The notes under the pieces are model-generated. The model ran no database searches and was not told where the DNA came from. It saw nothing but the letters and a program-made list of their open reading frames with translations. A stretch of 19,964 nucleotides of DNA from an uncultured Moraxellaceae bacterium (GTDB taxonomy: Bacteria; Pseudomonadota; Gammaproteobacteria; Pseudomonadales; Moraxellaceae). Made by a program: the position numbers and the translations under genes. The DNA lies in NCBI GenBank assembly GCA_937928295.1, contig CALEYY010000284.1, forward strand, positions 1 through 19,964, written 5' to 3'. This document shows positions 7,487 through 15,413 of the stretch, piece after piece; position 1 is the stretch's first letter, and every line of letters begins with the position of its first letter.

Positions 7487-7510
7487 CATAATTTGGTCAA
7501 TAAACTAATT
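7487..7510 (+). promoter_or_regulatory. -10-like hexamer plus operator D
   Basis: CATAAT (7487-7492, five of six to the -10 consensus) is directly followed by TTGGTCAATAAACTAATT (7493-7510, 15 of 18 matches to site A). No good -35 is seen 16-18 nt upstream. Together with site E it lies about 160-205 nt before the GMC dehydrogenase gene. Confidence 0.5.
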
Positions 7511-7524
7511 TGTGTTAACTTTTC

Positions 7525-7542
7525 TTGGTCGTTCAGCCAAAC
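7525..7542 (+). promoter_or_regulatory. Operator E, tandem with D
   Basis: TTGGTCGTTCAGCCAAAC matches site A at 14 of 18 positions. Its start is 32 bp from that of site D, about three helical turns, so dimers on D and E would lie on the same DNA face. A possible promoter follows: CTAACA (7544-7549), 16 nt, TATAGA (7566-7571), partly inside a 7-bp inverted repeat (GGCCTTC 7554-7560, GAAGGCC 7570-7576). Confidence 0.5.
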
Positions 7543-7697
7543 GCTAACAGTAAGGCCTTCAGTCCTATAGAAGGCCAGTAACAACCCAGCAGCGGTGCCA
7601 CAAAAAAATGTGAATAGCCATCCCCGGCCTGTGCCGCGCCCATCCCATCTGCATAGAGACGAGTGGTCGTGCGGATTGCACCTTGAGGAACTGATAA

Positions 7698-9317
7698 GTG
7701 AGTACAATGAAAAATACGTATGACTACATCGTAGTGGGTGCCGGCTCCGCCGGCTGTGTACTAGCCAACCGGCTGAGCACTAACGGCGCAACAACGGTCT
7801 GCCTTGTCGAGGCTGGGCCGCCAGACAAATCTCCGCTCATTCACATCCCCTTCGGCATCATAGGGCTCATTCGTGAAGGCCGTCACAACTGGGGCTACAA
7901 CACTGAGCCCGAGTCACACCTCGGCAATCGCCGTCTCTACTGGCCACGCGGCAAGACCTTGGGCGGCAGCAGTTCGATCAATGCGATGGTCTACATACGT
8001 GGCAATCCCGCTGACTATGATGACTGGGCGACAAGCGGATGCAAAGGCTGGGGATGGCAGGATGTACTGCCGGTCTTCCGGGACCTGGAGTGCAACGAAA
8101 CCTGGGGAAACTCCGCCCTGCACGGCGCAGACGGAGAACTGAATGTGGCTGAGGGGCGCTACATCAATCCTCTCTCGAAAGTCTTCGTTGAGGCCTCTCG
8201 CGAGTGCGGGCTACCCTTTAACCCCGACTTCAATGGCCCCGAACAGGAAGGTGTCGGCTATTACCAGCTCACCCAGAAAGATGGAATGCGAGTCAGTAGC
8301 GCGAAAGCTTTCCTGACGCCAGTTATGAGCCGGCCAAACCTGACCGTTATGACGGAGACACAGGCAACCGGTATTGACCTGATTGACGACAGGGCCGTCA
8401 GTTTGTCAGTCGTGCAGAACGGCACTCGCCAAACTCTCTACTGTCGGAAAGAAATTATCCTCTGCGGCGGTGCGATCAATTCTCCACAACTGCTTATGCT
8501 GTCAGGTATCGGGCCTCGAGAGGAACTGGAAAAATTCCATATCCCAGTCAGCCATGAGTTGCCAGGCGTCGGCCAGAATCTTCAGGATCATCTAGATACC
8601 ACCATCATCATTAACGACACTACGGCGCAGTCGATCGGCCTGTCCCTGCTAGCATTGCCTAGGCTGATTGCGGATGTTTTCCGCTTCTTTCTTTCGCGGC
8701 GTGGCTTCCTGGCATCTAACGCAGCAGAAACAGGTGCCTTCATCCATCTGCCCGTGGATCCACCCGGCCGTCCTGGAGTCCAGCTGCATCTCATTCCGTC
8801 GTATCTGCGTGACCATGGACGCCAGTTTACCCTCGGCCACGGTTGCACAATTCACGCCTGCCAGCTGCGTCCCCGCAGTCGCGGCGAAATAGGCCTGACA
8901 AGCACTGATCCGCTCGCACCACCACGCATCCAGCCTAATTATTTGTCACATCCCGACGACGTGGAGGCACTGTTACAAGCAACCCATTGGGCGCGGCGGC
9001 TATTCAGGACCCGGGCGTTCAGTATTATAAACGGCGGCGAAGACTCACCCGGCGAGCAGGTACTGACTGACGATGAGCTCATTGCGGACATAAGGCAGCG
9101 CGCCGAAACCATCTATCACCCCGCTGGCACCTGCCGCATGGGCGTGGACGCCATGGCCGTGGTGGACCCGCAATTGCGCGTGCGTGGCATCAGTGGTCTG
9201 CGCGTTGCCGACGCTTCTATCATGCCCACCCTAATCGCCGGCAATACTAATGCCGCGTGCATGATGATCGGCGAGAAATGCGCGCGGTTCATTCTAGAAG
9301 ATCGCACTACTATGTGA
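7698..9317 (+). CDS. GMC-family FAD-dependent alcohol dehydrogenase (AlkJ/choline-dehydrogenase type)
   Basis: A 539-residue GMC oxidoreductase that should oxidise an alcohol to an aldehyde or ketone, passing electrons from FAD to the respiratory chain. The FAD motif GAGSAG is at 14-19. The first GMC signature begins at R84 (GKTLGGSSSINAMVY) and the second at G257 (GAINSPQLLMLSGIG). The catalytic pair is probably H474 (YHPAGTCRMG) and N518 (GNTNAACMM). The GTG start is preferred over ATG 7707 because GAGGAA (7685-7690) sits 7 nt before it. It is a single-gene unit facing away from the FadL-type gene, with operators D and E upstream. AlkJ of alkane degradation and choline dehydrogenase share this architecture; no betaine genes are nearby, so an alcohol from hydrocarbon or terpenoid breakdown is more likely. 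Confidence 0.9.
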   Translation: MSTMKNTYDYIVVGAGSAGCVLANRLSTNGATTVCLVEAGPPDKSPLIHIPFGIIGLIREGRHNWGYNTEPESHLGNRRLYWPRGKTLGGSSSINAMVYIRGNPADYDDWATSGCKGWGWQDVLPVFRDLECNETWGNSALHGADGELNVAEGRYINPLSKVFVEASRECGLPFNPDFNGPEQEGVGYYQLTQKDGMRVSSAKAFLTPVMSRPNLTVMTETQATGIDLIDDRAVSLSVVQNGTRQTLYCRKEIILCGGAINSPQLLMLSGIGPREELEKFHIPVSHELPGVGQNLQDHLDTTIIINDTTAQSIGLSLLALPRLIADVFRFFLSRRGFLASNAAETGAFIHLPVDPPGRPGVQLHLIPSYLRDHGRQFTLGHGCTIHACQLRPRSRGEIGLTSTDPLAPPRIQPNYLSHPDDVEALLQATHWARRLFRTRAFSIINGGEDSPGEQVLTDDELIADIRQRAETIYHPAGTCRMGVDAMAVVDPQLRVRGISGLRVADASIMPTLIAGNTNAACMMIGEKCARFILEDRTTM

Positions 9318-9326
9318 CGGCATAGG

Positions 9327-9358
9327 CAGTCGGTCGCCTACAACTCGGCGCCCGACTG
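9327..9358 (+). terminator. Hairpin after the GMC gene, candidate terminator
   Basis: CAGTCGG-T-CGCC (9327-9338) pairs with GGCG-C-CCGACTG (9347-9358), a 12-bp stem with one mismatch and an 8-nt loop, beginning 10 nt after the stop codon. Only a short TT follows, so termination efficiency by an intrinsic mechanism is doubtful. Confidence 0.5.
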
Positions 9359-9512
9359 TTCAATGGTGCGGTGTGCCACAGCCAACAAGATGTTTTCGAC
9401 TGTAGGCGCAGCATATAGGATCAGGGGATGTCCTTTGCCGGCGGAATGCGTGTGCCGTAGCTATCGAGACCTTATCCCCCAGCTAGTGCAGCTAAGCTCT
9501 CCAGCTTTGGTC
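9335..9512 (-). pseudogene. Degenerate reading frame, family not recognised
   Basis: The minus strand carries protein-like blocks in two frames: VWLVFRPKLESLAALAGG, a stop, then GLDSYGTRIPPAKDIP and a stop (about 9512-9425), then in another frame YAAPTVENILLAVAHRTIEQ ending in SGAEL and a stop (about 9413-9340). Read together they resemble the tail of one lost protein with one nonsense and one frameshift change. The last block is faintly like the first helix of a TetR-type regulator, but I would not assign it. The remaining stretch to the operator at 9664 shows nothing I can name. Confidence 0.25.
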
Positions 9513-9654
9513 GGAACACCAGCCAAACACGATACTTCTGCTCCTGAGTTTCTTGATGGTCGCCATTTCGATCAGCCACACGACAGCTGCAATCCCACAA
9601 ATGCGTTATCTACTCTCAAGTTGAGCTTGCTTTTAGTAATGACATTCAACATAT

Positions 9655-9681
9655 TACAATAAATTGGCCGTACGACCAACT
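9655..9681 (+). promoter_or_regulatory. -10-like hexamer plus operator F upstream of the RND operon
   Basis: TACAAT (9655-9660, five of six to the consensus) precedes TTGGCCGTACGACCAACT (9664-9681). The first 16 bases of this site pair at seven of eight positions around GTAC, the best dyad of the group, though it matches site A at only 12 of 18. It lies about 200 nt before the adaptor gene; no clear -35 is visible. Confidence 0.5.
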
Positions 9682-9878
9682 TAGTCATGCATACGAGTAT
9701 TGTCATGCCATCTCCGCCGTGCTGATCCCTGTCGGCAGCTTGGTCCAGATGTCCTTAATTACTGTGATCTGGGCGCTGTGTCTGAGCACAAGGTCTACTT
9801 TTGCTCCAGCGCCTACATGTTGCAATCAAGGCCAGACGCTTGCCTTTCAATAAAATTGATGATCAGAGTAAAACGTAA

Positions 9879-10958
9879 ATGAATGGAAAACTTGCACCTT
9901 CCTTGCTTATCGTCACTGCCGCCATCGTCCTATGTGCCTGTCGCGAGGAGCCTGCCGCCGCCCCCCCTCGCCCGATCAAGCTGATGACGATAGGTGACAC
10001 CCGCGGAGCCATCACGGCCGAACTTGCCGGAGACGTGCGCGCCCGCGTGGAGTCAGGCTTAAGCTTTCGAGTTGATGGCAAGATCATTTCACGCAAGGTG
10101 GAAACCGGTCAGCACGTACGCCGCGGCGATGAGCTCGCTCGCCTTGACCCCCGCGACTATCAGCTCTCACACAAGGCTGCCGCCTCGCTGTTAATTGCTG
10201 CCCAGACGCGACTCAAGAATGCCCGCGCCGAATACAATCGCTTCCTTGAGCTAGAAAAGAAAGGCTACGTCTCTGCCACTGAGCTAGAACGTATGCGCTT
10301 AAATCTCTCAACCGCCGAAGCCCAATGCGAGCAAGCGAAAAGCGACCGCTCACTGGAACAGAACCGTCTTGCTGACACCGTGCTACGCGCCGACGGAGAC
10401 GGCATCGTCATGGTCGTGCTGGGGGATGTCGGTGAGGTGGTCGGCGCAGGCCATCCGGTGATACGCCTGGCGCAGGACGGCCCGCGCGAAATCGAAGTGG
10501 AGTTCCCTGAAAATCGCACGGATCTGGCAAGGGCGACGCGGGCAGAAGTATCTCTGTGGGCGAAGCCCGACGCGAGGCTGCCAGCCACGCTACGCGAACT
10601 TTCCGCCGCCGCTGATCCGCTAACACGAACCTTCCGCGCTCGCTATACCGTGAAAGCTCCGGCCGATGCCTTGGCCCTCGGTCAGTCCGCAACGCTACAC
10701 CTGACGATGCCGTCACTGAAAGGCAGCGGCTCACGCCTGCCCATGGCTGCAGTGTTTGGCAAGGACGGACGATCGCTGGTATGGGTCTACGACATAACGT
10801 CCTCCACCGTGAAACAACGGGCGATAGATATCATTGGCGCTGATGGCAACGACATGATCGTGGCAGGCCTCGCACTCAATGAGCAGGTCGTGACAGCTGG
10901 TGTGCATGTGCTCTCGGAGGGCCAGAAGGTCGTCCCGACCACTCCGACCAAGCTTTGA
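9879..10958 (+). CDS. RND efflux periplasmic adaptor (membrane fusion lipoprotein)
   Basis: A 359-residue adaptor that links an inner-membrane RND pump to an outer-membrane channel. The N-terminus (MNGKLAPSLLIVTAAIVLCAC) is a lipoprotein signal with the acylated residue probably Cys21. The first half of the barrel-sandwich domain is seen at about 49-90 (SFRVDGKIISRKVETGQHV, GDELARLDP). A predicted alpha-helical hairpin rich in Ala/Glu/Leu spans about 92-160, followed by the returning lipoyl half (ADGDGIVMVVLGDVGEVV) and the beta-barrel and membrane-proximal domains. The gene ends in TGA, and the permease frame opens at the very next base, so the two are co-transcribed and probably coupled. 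The ribosome site before ATG 9879 is weak. Operator F upstream suggests joint control with the catabolic genes. Confidence 0.9.
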   Translation: MNGKLAPSLLIVTAAIVLCACREEPAAAPPRPIKLMTIGDTRGAITAELAGDVRARVESGLSFRVDGKIISRKVETGQHVRRGDELARLDPRDYQLSHKAAASLLIAAQTRLKNARAEYNRFLELEKKGYVSATELERMRLNLSTAEAQCEQAKSDRSLEQNRLADTVLRADGDGIVMVVLGDVGEVVGAGHPVIRLAQDGPREIEVEFPENRTDLARATRAEVSLWAKPDARLPATLRELSAAADPLTRTFRARYTVKAPADALALGQSATLHLTMPSLKGSGSRLPMAAVFGKDGRSLVWVYDITSSTVKQRAIDIIGADGNDMIVAGLALNEQVVTAGVHVLSEGQKVVPTTPTKL

Positions 10959-13900
10959 GTGCAGAAGCCCGTCATGAAAATCGACCACACACCTGTCCCA
11001 GATAGCACTGCTGCCCAACGGGTAGCCGAACGCTTCAATCCCTCACGCATCGCCATCCAGAACCCAGCAATCACGCTATACCTGCTTATCGTACTACTCC
11101 TTACCGGGGGCGCCGCGTATTTCCAGCTCGGCCAAGACGAGGACCCTCCCTTTACTTACCGCATCATGGTGATCCGGGCCTTCTGGCCGGGAGCTACCGC
11201 TACACAGATGGCCCAGCAGGTCGCCGATCCCATCGAGAAGACGCTGCAAGAAATGCCGAACATGGAAAAGATCCGAAACTATTCCAAGCCCGGTGAAACT
11301 ACTTTTCTGCTCGATCTCACGGACTCCACCCAAGCAAGGGAAGTACCCCAGATTTGGTACACCGTGCGGAAGAAAATCGGCGACATGCGCCACCGCCTGC
11401 CGCAAGGCGTGCAGGACCCGATATTCAACGATGAGTTCGGCGATGTGTATGGCGTAATCTATGCCCTTTCCGGTGAAGGCTTCTCACCGGCCGAATTACG
11501 CGATCATGCTGATCTAATACGCCAGCAACTGCTACAAGTACCCAATGTGGCCAAAGTAGAGCTGCTCGGCCTCCAGCAGGAGCAGATCCATGTCGAGATC
11601 TCGCAGCGCAAGCTCGCACGACTCGGCATCGGCCTGCCGGAGATGATTGCCGCTCTGAACACACAAAATGCGGTGGAGTTCGCTGGCGAGCTGCAAACGC
11701 CCAGCGACACTCTGCAGGTGCGCATCGAAGGCCAATTCGATAGTGTCGAGGCACTGCGCGTGCTGCCGCTGCACTTCAACGGCCGAACCTTCCGCCTTGG
11801 CGACCTCGGCACCATCACACGTGGCTACGAAGACCCGCCCGCACCGAAGGTAAGGCACAATGGCCGCGAAGTCACCGCGTTGGCCATATCCATGGCCAAG
11901 GGCGGAGACATCATCGCGTTGGGAGAGGACCTGAAAGCTGTCGCTACCGACCTTCGGCAGCGCCTGCCCGCCGATATAGAGTTGGAGCAAATACAAGACC
12001 AGCCCACAGCCGTGTCGCTGTCGGTGCAGGAGTTCCTGCGCGTGCTAGCCGAGGCGCTAATCATTGTGCTGGCCGTAAGCTTTCTCGCGTTGGGCCTGCA
12101 CAAGAATCCTTGGCGCATAGATATCCGACCAGGCCTCGTGGTGGGGCTCTCTATTCCCACCGTACTGGCCGCAACCTTCTTGGTGATGAACTGGGCCGGT
12201 ATTGACTTGCACAAAATCTCGCTGGGCTCACTCATCATCGCCCTCGGCCTGATGGTGGACGACGCTATCATCATCATTGAGATGACGGTACGAAAAATGG
12301 AGGAAGGCCTGGATCGCCTGCGTGCTAGCACCTATGCCTTCAGCGCTACCGCCATGCCCATGCTCACCGGCACGCTGATCACAGCGGCGGGCTTCCTACC
12401 CATCGGCCTCGCCAACTCCGCGGTGGGCGAATATACCTTCGCCATCTTTGCCGTTACCACGGTGGCTCTGCTGATATCCTGGTTCGTCTCCATCTACTTC
12501 GTGCCTTACCTCGGCTTCAAGCTCCTACGCGAACAGCCGCACTATCACGGAGAAGTTTTCAACACACCCTTCTATCGCTATATACGCAGCGCGGTGGATT
12601 ACTGCGTGCAGTATCGCTGGCTCACCATCGGTGCCACCGTTAGCGCATTGGTATTGGGCGTGATAGGCATGCAGGTAGTCGAAAAGCAGTTCTTCCCCGA
12701 CTCGAGCCGGCCGGAAATCATTGTCGATCTCTGGTTACCGGAAGGCTCGTCCTTTGCCGCCAGCGAGAATTTGGCCTTGCGCGTCGAAAAGCGGCTGGAC
12801 GGCATGAAGGGTGTGACGACGCTGTCGTCATTTATCGGCTCCGGCGTGCCGCACTTTTACCTGCCGCTGGAAGTAATATTCCCACAGGACAACGTCTCCC
12901 AGCTCATTATCCTGCCGGCCTCGCATAAGGATCGCGAGCGCATCCGTCACGAGCTGCCAAGCCTGCTAGCGCAGGAGTTCCCAGAAGCCCGCACGCGCGT
13001 CCAGCTGCTGCCCAACGGGCCTCCCGTACCCTACCCGGTGATGTTTCGCGTGGTTGGCCCGGATCCAGCGCAGGTACGCTCCATCGCCGAAAACGTGAAG
13101 AGCGTACTACACCAAGACCCCGACATGCGAGGCGTCAACGACAACTGGAACGAAGAGATCAAGGTCCTAAGCCTCGACATCGACCAGGCTCGCGCACGGG
13201 CACTTGGTGTCAACAACGAGGGAGTAGCTCGAGCCAGCGAAACCATACTCGCGGGCCTGCCGATCGGGCTCTACCGCGAAAACAACCGCCAGCTCCCCAT
13301 CGTGCTGCGCCAGCCCGAGCCGGAACGCAGCACAATCACCGCCATCGCCAGCGCCTATGTGCCAACCGCCAGTGGAATATCCATCGCCTCGGCGCAGATT
13401 AGCCATGCCCGATTCAACTGGGAGCCTGGCATCCTATGGCGCTATAACGGCAACTACGCCATCACCGTACAGGGGGATGTGCGCGAAAACATACAAGGCA
13501 CAACAGTGGCATTACGCTTGGATGACCAGCTAGAAGCACTACGGGCAAAGCTACCGGCTGGTTTCCGTATCGAGGTCGCTGGCACGCTGGCGGAATCCAA
13601 ACGCGGCACGAGCTCGATATTAGCTAAGGTCCCTCTCATGCTCTTCATCATATTCACGCTTCTAATGCTACAACTGCGAAGCTTCTCGCGCAGCCTACTG
13701 GTCTTTCTCACTGGACCGCTCGGCATCGTAGGCGCTTCATTCACGCTGCTGCTGCTCAACAAACCCATGGGCTTCGTGGCCACCCTCGGCATCATCGCGC
13801 TGAACGGCATGATCATCCGAAATTCGGTGATCCTTATCGACCAGATTGAGCAGGACATTGCGGTCGGGGTGGATCGCTGGACCGCTATCGTGGATGCCGC

Positions 13901-14105
13901 AGTACGCCGCTCCCGACCCATCATGCTGACGGCGGCCGCGGCCGTTCTGGCAATGATCCCCCTCATGAGCAGTGCCTTTTGGGGGCCGATGGCAGTAGCC
14001 ATCATGGGAGGACTAATAGTGGCCACGGCGCTGACCCTACTCAGCCTGCCAGCCATGTACGCCGCGTGGTTCAGAGTAAAGCGCAAGGCGGAATCGCCTA
14101 TGTGA
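10959..14105 (+). CDS. RND efflux permease (HAE1/AcrB superfamily)
   Basis: A 1048-residue inner-membrane proton-driven exporter; length is normal for the family. TM1 is at about 36-55 (ITLYLLIVLLLTGGAAYF). The two large periplasmic loops follow TM1 and TM7, and TM4 carries the proton-relay acids D434-D435 in GLMVDDAIIIIE. At the place of the AcrB TM10 lysine the sequence is MIIRNSVILID, so Arg954 probably takes the role, as in a subgroup of HAE1 pumps with the IALNGMIIRNS motif. The frame opens with GTG (10959) directly after the adaptor stop; ATG 10974 is an equally possible start. No outer-membrane factor gene follows, so a TolC/OprM-type protein encoded elsewhere must be used. Context suggests efflux of hydrophobic substrates or pathway intermediates, which is inference; antibiotics cannot be excluded. 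Confidence 0.93.
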   Translation: MQKPVMKIDHTPVPDSTAAQRVAERFNPSRIAIQNPAITLYLLIVLLLTGGAAYFQLGQDEDPPFTYRIMVIRAFWPGATATQMAQQVADPIEKTLQEMPNMEKIRNYSKPGETTFLLDLTDSTQAREVPQIWYTVRKKIGDMRHRLPQGVQDPIFNDEFGDVYGVIYALSGEGFSPAELRDHADLIRQQLLQVPNVAKVELLGLQQEQIHVEISQRKLARLGIGLPEMIAALNTQNAVEFAGELQTPSDTLQVRIEGQFDSVEALRVLPLHFNGRTFRLGDLGTITRGYEDPPAPKVRHNGREVTALAISMAKGGDIIALGEDLKAVATDLRQRLPADIELEQIQDQPTAVSLSVQEFLRVLAEALIIVLAVSFLALGLHKNPWRIDIRPGLVVGLSIPTVLAATFLVMNWAGIDLHKISLGSLIIALGLMVDDAIIIIEMTVRKMEEGLDRLRASTYAFSATAMPMLTGTLITAAGFLPIGLANSAVGEYTFAIFAVTTVALLISWFVSIYFVPYLGFKLLREQPHYHGEVFNTPFYRYIRSAVDYCVQYRWLTIGATVSALVLGVIGMQVVEKQFFPDSSRPEIIVDLWLPEGSSFAASENLALRVEKRLDGMKGVTTLSSFIGSGVPHFYLPLEVIFPQDNVSQLIILPASHKDRERIRHELPSLLAQEFPEARTRVQLLPNGPPVPYPVMFRVVGPDPAQVRSIAENVKSVLHQDPDMRGVNDNWNEEIKVLSLDIDQARARALGVNNEGVARASETILAGLPIGLYRENNRQLPIVLRQPEPERSTITAIASAYVPTASGISIASAQISHARFNWEPGILWRYNGNYAITVQGDVRENIQGTTVALRLDDQLEALRAKLPAGFRIEVAGTLAESKRGTSSILAKVPLMLFIIFTLLMLQLRSFSRSLLVFLTGPLGIVGASFTLLLLNKPMGFVATLGIIALNGMIIRNSVILIDQIEQDIAVGVDRWTAIVDAAVRRSRPIMLTAAAAVLAMIPLMSSAFWGPMAVAIMGGLIVATALTLLSLPAMYAAWFRVKRKAESPM

Positions 14106-14110
14106 ACGTT

Positions 14111-14149
14111 GTCATAGCTGGCCAATATTGACCAGGTCAGCTTGATGAC
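14111..14149. terminator. Imperfect hairpin between convergent genes
   Basis: GTCAT-AGCTG (14111-14120) pairs with CAGCT-TG-ATGAC (14138-14149), and the inner TGGCCAATATTGACCA (14119-14134) is itself a near-perfect dyad. It starts 6 nt after the permease stop, in the 180-nt gap between convergent genes, so it may end transcription from one or both sides. No T-run is present. Confidence 0.35.
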
Positions 14150-14285
14150 ACGCGTGCCAACATAACGATAGGCACTGCGGCGCTCTCCAGTAAATAAATG
14201 GTGGCCAGGTTGTTCAGTGGTCTAAAGGGCTAAGTGCAGGCCCTACTTGAGGGAATTGATTACTCTCTTGCTGCCCCGAACTGAG

Positions 14286-15176
14286 TCAATGCCGACCGAT
14301 AAAGGCTAAGATGGCCTCCGAAAAGATGTCATTACTATCGCCGGCGACCATGTGACCGGCGTTCGCTACCTCAAAGACCTCGGCATGGGGAATGAGTTCG
14401 CGCAGTTCGCGCACGCCTTCCTCGCTGACAATATCGCTCTGCGTGCCCCGGACAAGCAGCGTCGGCACCTTGATCCGGCGTGCCGCAGCCATACGCTGCT
14501 CTTCCTGCTGCGCCAGCATGTTCGGATCAGAGCGCTCCGGATGCTCAAGGAGACGGGGATCCCAGTGCCAGCGATAGCGGCCATCGCGGCAGAGGCGCAG
14601 GTTTTTGCGCAGGCCTGAGCCGTCGCCTGCCTGCTGGCGGTAAGGGTTGTAGGCAGTCACGGCTGCGCTTGCCGCCTCGAGCGACTCGAAGCCGTCCGGA
14701 TAGCCACGCATGAAGGCCATGATGCGGGCTACGCCCTCAGGCTCGATGCGGGGAGCGATATCGACGAGCACAAGCGCACGACAAGTCAAGTGACCTATAC
14801 CCACGCCCATCAGTGCCGTGATGCCACCCATCGAGGCACCAACGAGCACCGACTCGCGGCCGTCCTGTACCGGCAGCACGGCCAAGTCGGCGACAAGCGC
14901 ATCTAGGCTGTAATCATTGTTCTGAGCCCAATCGCTGTCGCCATGGCCCCGCGTATCGACGGTCATCGCCTCATAGCCGCACTGCGCTATACGCCGAGCT
15001 GCACCAGCCCATGAGTGACGCGTCTGGCCGCCGCCGTGTAGAAACAGTACCGGCCCGTCGCCGCCACGACCCCAGCGCTCACCGCACAGCCGCAGATCGC
15101 CGTACCCACGCCATTCGAACAGATCACTCTCGCTTCGGGAAGCAAGTGCCTGCGATGCATTCAAGGTAAAGTTCAT
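14286..15176 (-). CDS. Alpha/beta hydrolase
   Basis: A 296-residue alpha/beta hydrolase-fold enzyme of the single-domain esterase/lactonase type. The oxyanion motif HGGGQ is at 47-51, the nucleophile elbow GASMGG gives Ser115, the acid is probably D248 (GTQSDIV) and the base H275 (NAGHM). RGHGDSDW (76-83) is a common loop of this group. There is no signal peptide. AAGGAG lies 11 nt before the ATG at 15176. The gene stands alone, converging on the RND operon, with no copy of the palindromic operator detected upstream. A broken relative precedes BVMO2 at 19287-19795, so the family probably works with BVMO products (ester or lactone opening). That role is inferred. Confidence 0.88.
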   Translation of the reverse strand: MNFTLNASQALASRSESDLFEWRGYGDLRLCGERWGRGGDGPVLFLHGGGQTRHSWAGAARRIAQCGYEAMTVDTRGHGDSDWAQNNDYSLDALVADLAVLPVQDGRESVLVGASMGGITALMGVGIGHLTCRALVLVDIAPRIEPEGVARIMAFMRGYPDGFESLEAASAAVTAYNPYRQQAGDGSGLRKNLRLCRDGRYRWHWDPRLLEHPERSDPNMLAQQEEQRMAAARRIKVPTLLVRGTQSDIVSEEGVRELRELIPHAEVFEVANAGHMVAGDSNDIFSEAILAFIGRH

Positions 15177-15362
15177 GTCGTGGAATACTCCTTGCTCAGA
15201 CTCAGGCCAGCCAACTCAGCAAGCACAAAGCCTACCCGTAGCTGTACAGGATTATTAAAAGCGCTGCAGGACATCCAGAGCCACGACATCACACCAAGAT
15301 GTGAAATTCCTGCGACGCACAACTTCGAGAGTCCAGCATCACCACGGAGAAATTAGTTAAGA

Positions 15363-15386
15363 CTCAAGCTGCTATCGCAACTTGAG
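15363..15386 (-). terminator. Intrinsic-type terminator hairpin after PF10118 copy 2
   Basis: Arms CTCAAGCTGC (15363-15372) and GCAACTTGAG (15377-15386) form a 10-bp stem with one G-T pair and a 4-nt loop. On the minus strand it lies 28 nt after the stop and is followed by a moderately T-rich TCTTAACTAATTT. On the plus strand CTTTCTATTATAAT follows, so it could work in both directions. An AT-only run (15391-15413) separates it from the gene. The 15177-15362 stretch beyond it holds no gene I can see. Confidence 0.55.
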
Positions 15387-15413
15387 CTTTCTATTATAAT
15401 ATAATTATATATA

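Noticed and set aside
9508..9529. TTTGGTC ... CAGCCAAAC as another operator
   Set aside because: Both half-sites are present but 4 bp too far apart, and they lie in the degenerate coding-like stretch.
9363..9662. 99-codon plus-strand open frame
   Set aside because: Overlaps the terminator-like and operator region, has no ribosome site, and its composition is not protein-like.
14119..14134. TGGCCAATATTGACCA as a ninth operator
   Set aside because: A good dyad, but its register differs from TTGGT-N6-ACCAA, and it lies between convergent gene ends, not at a promoter.
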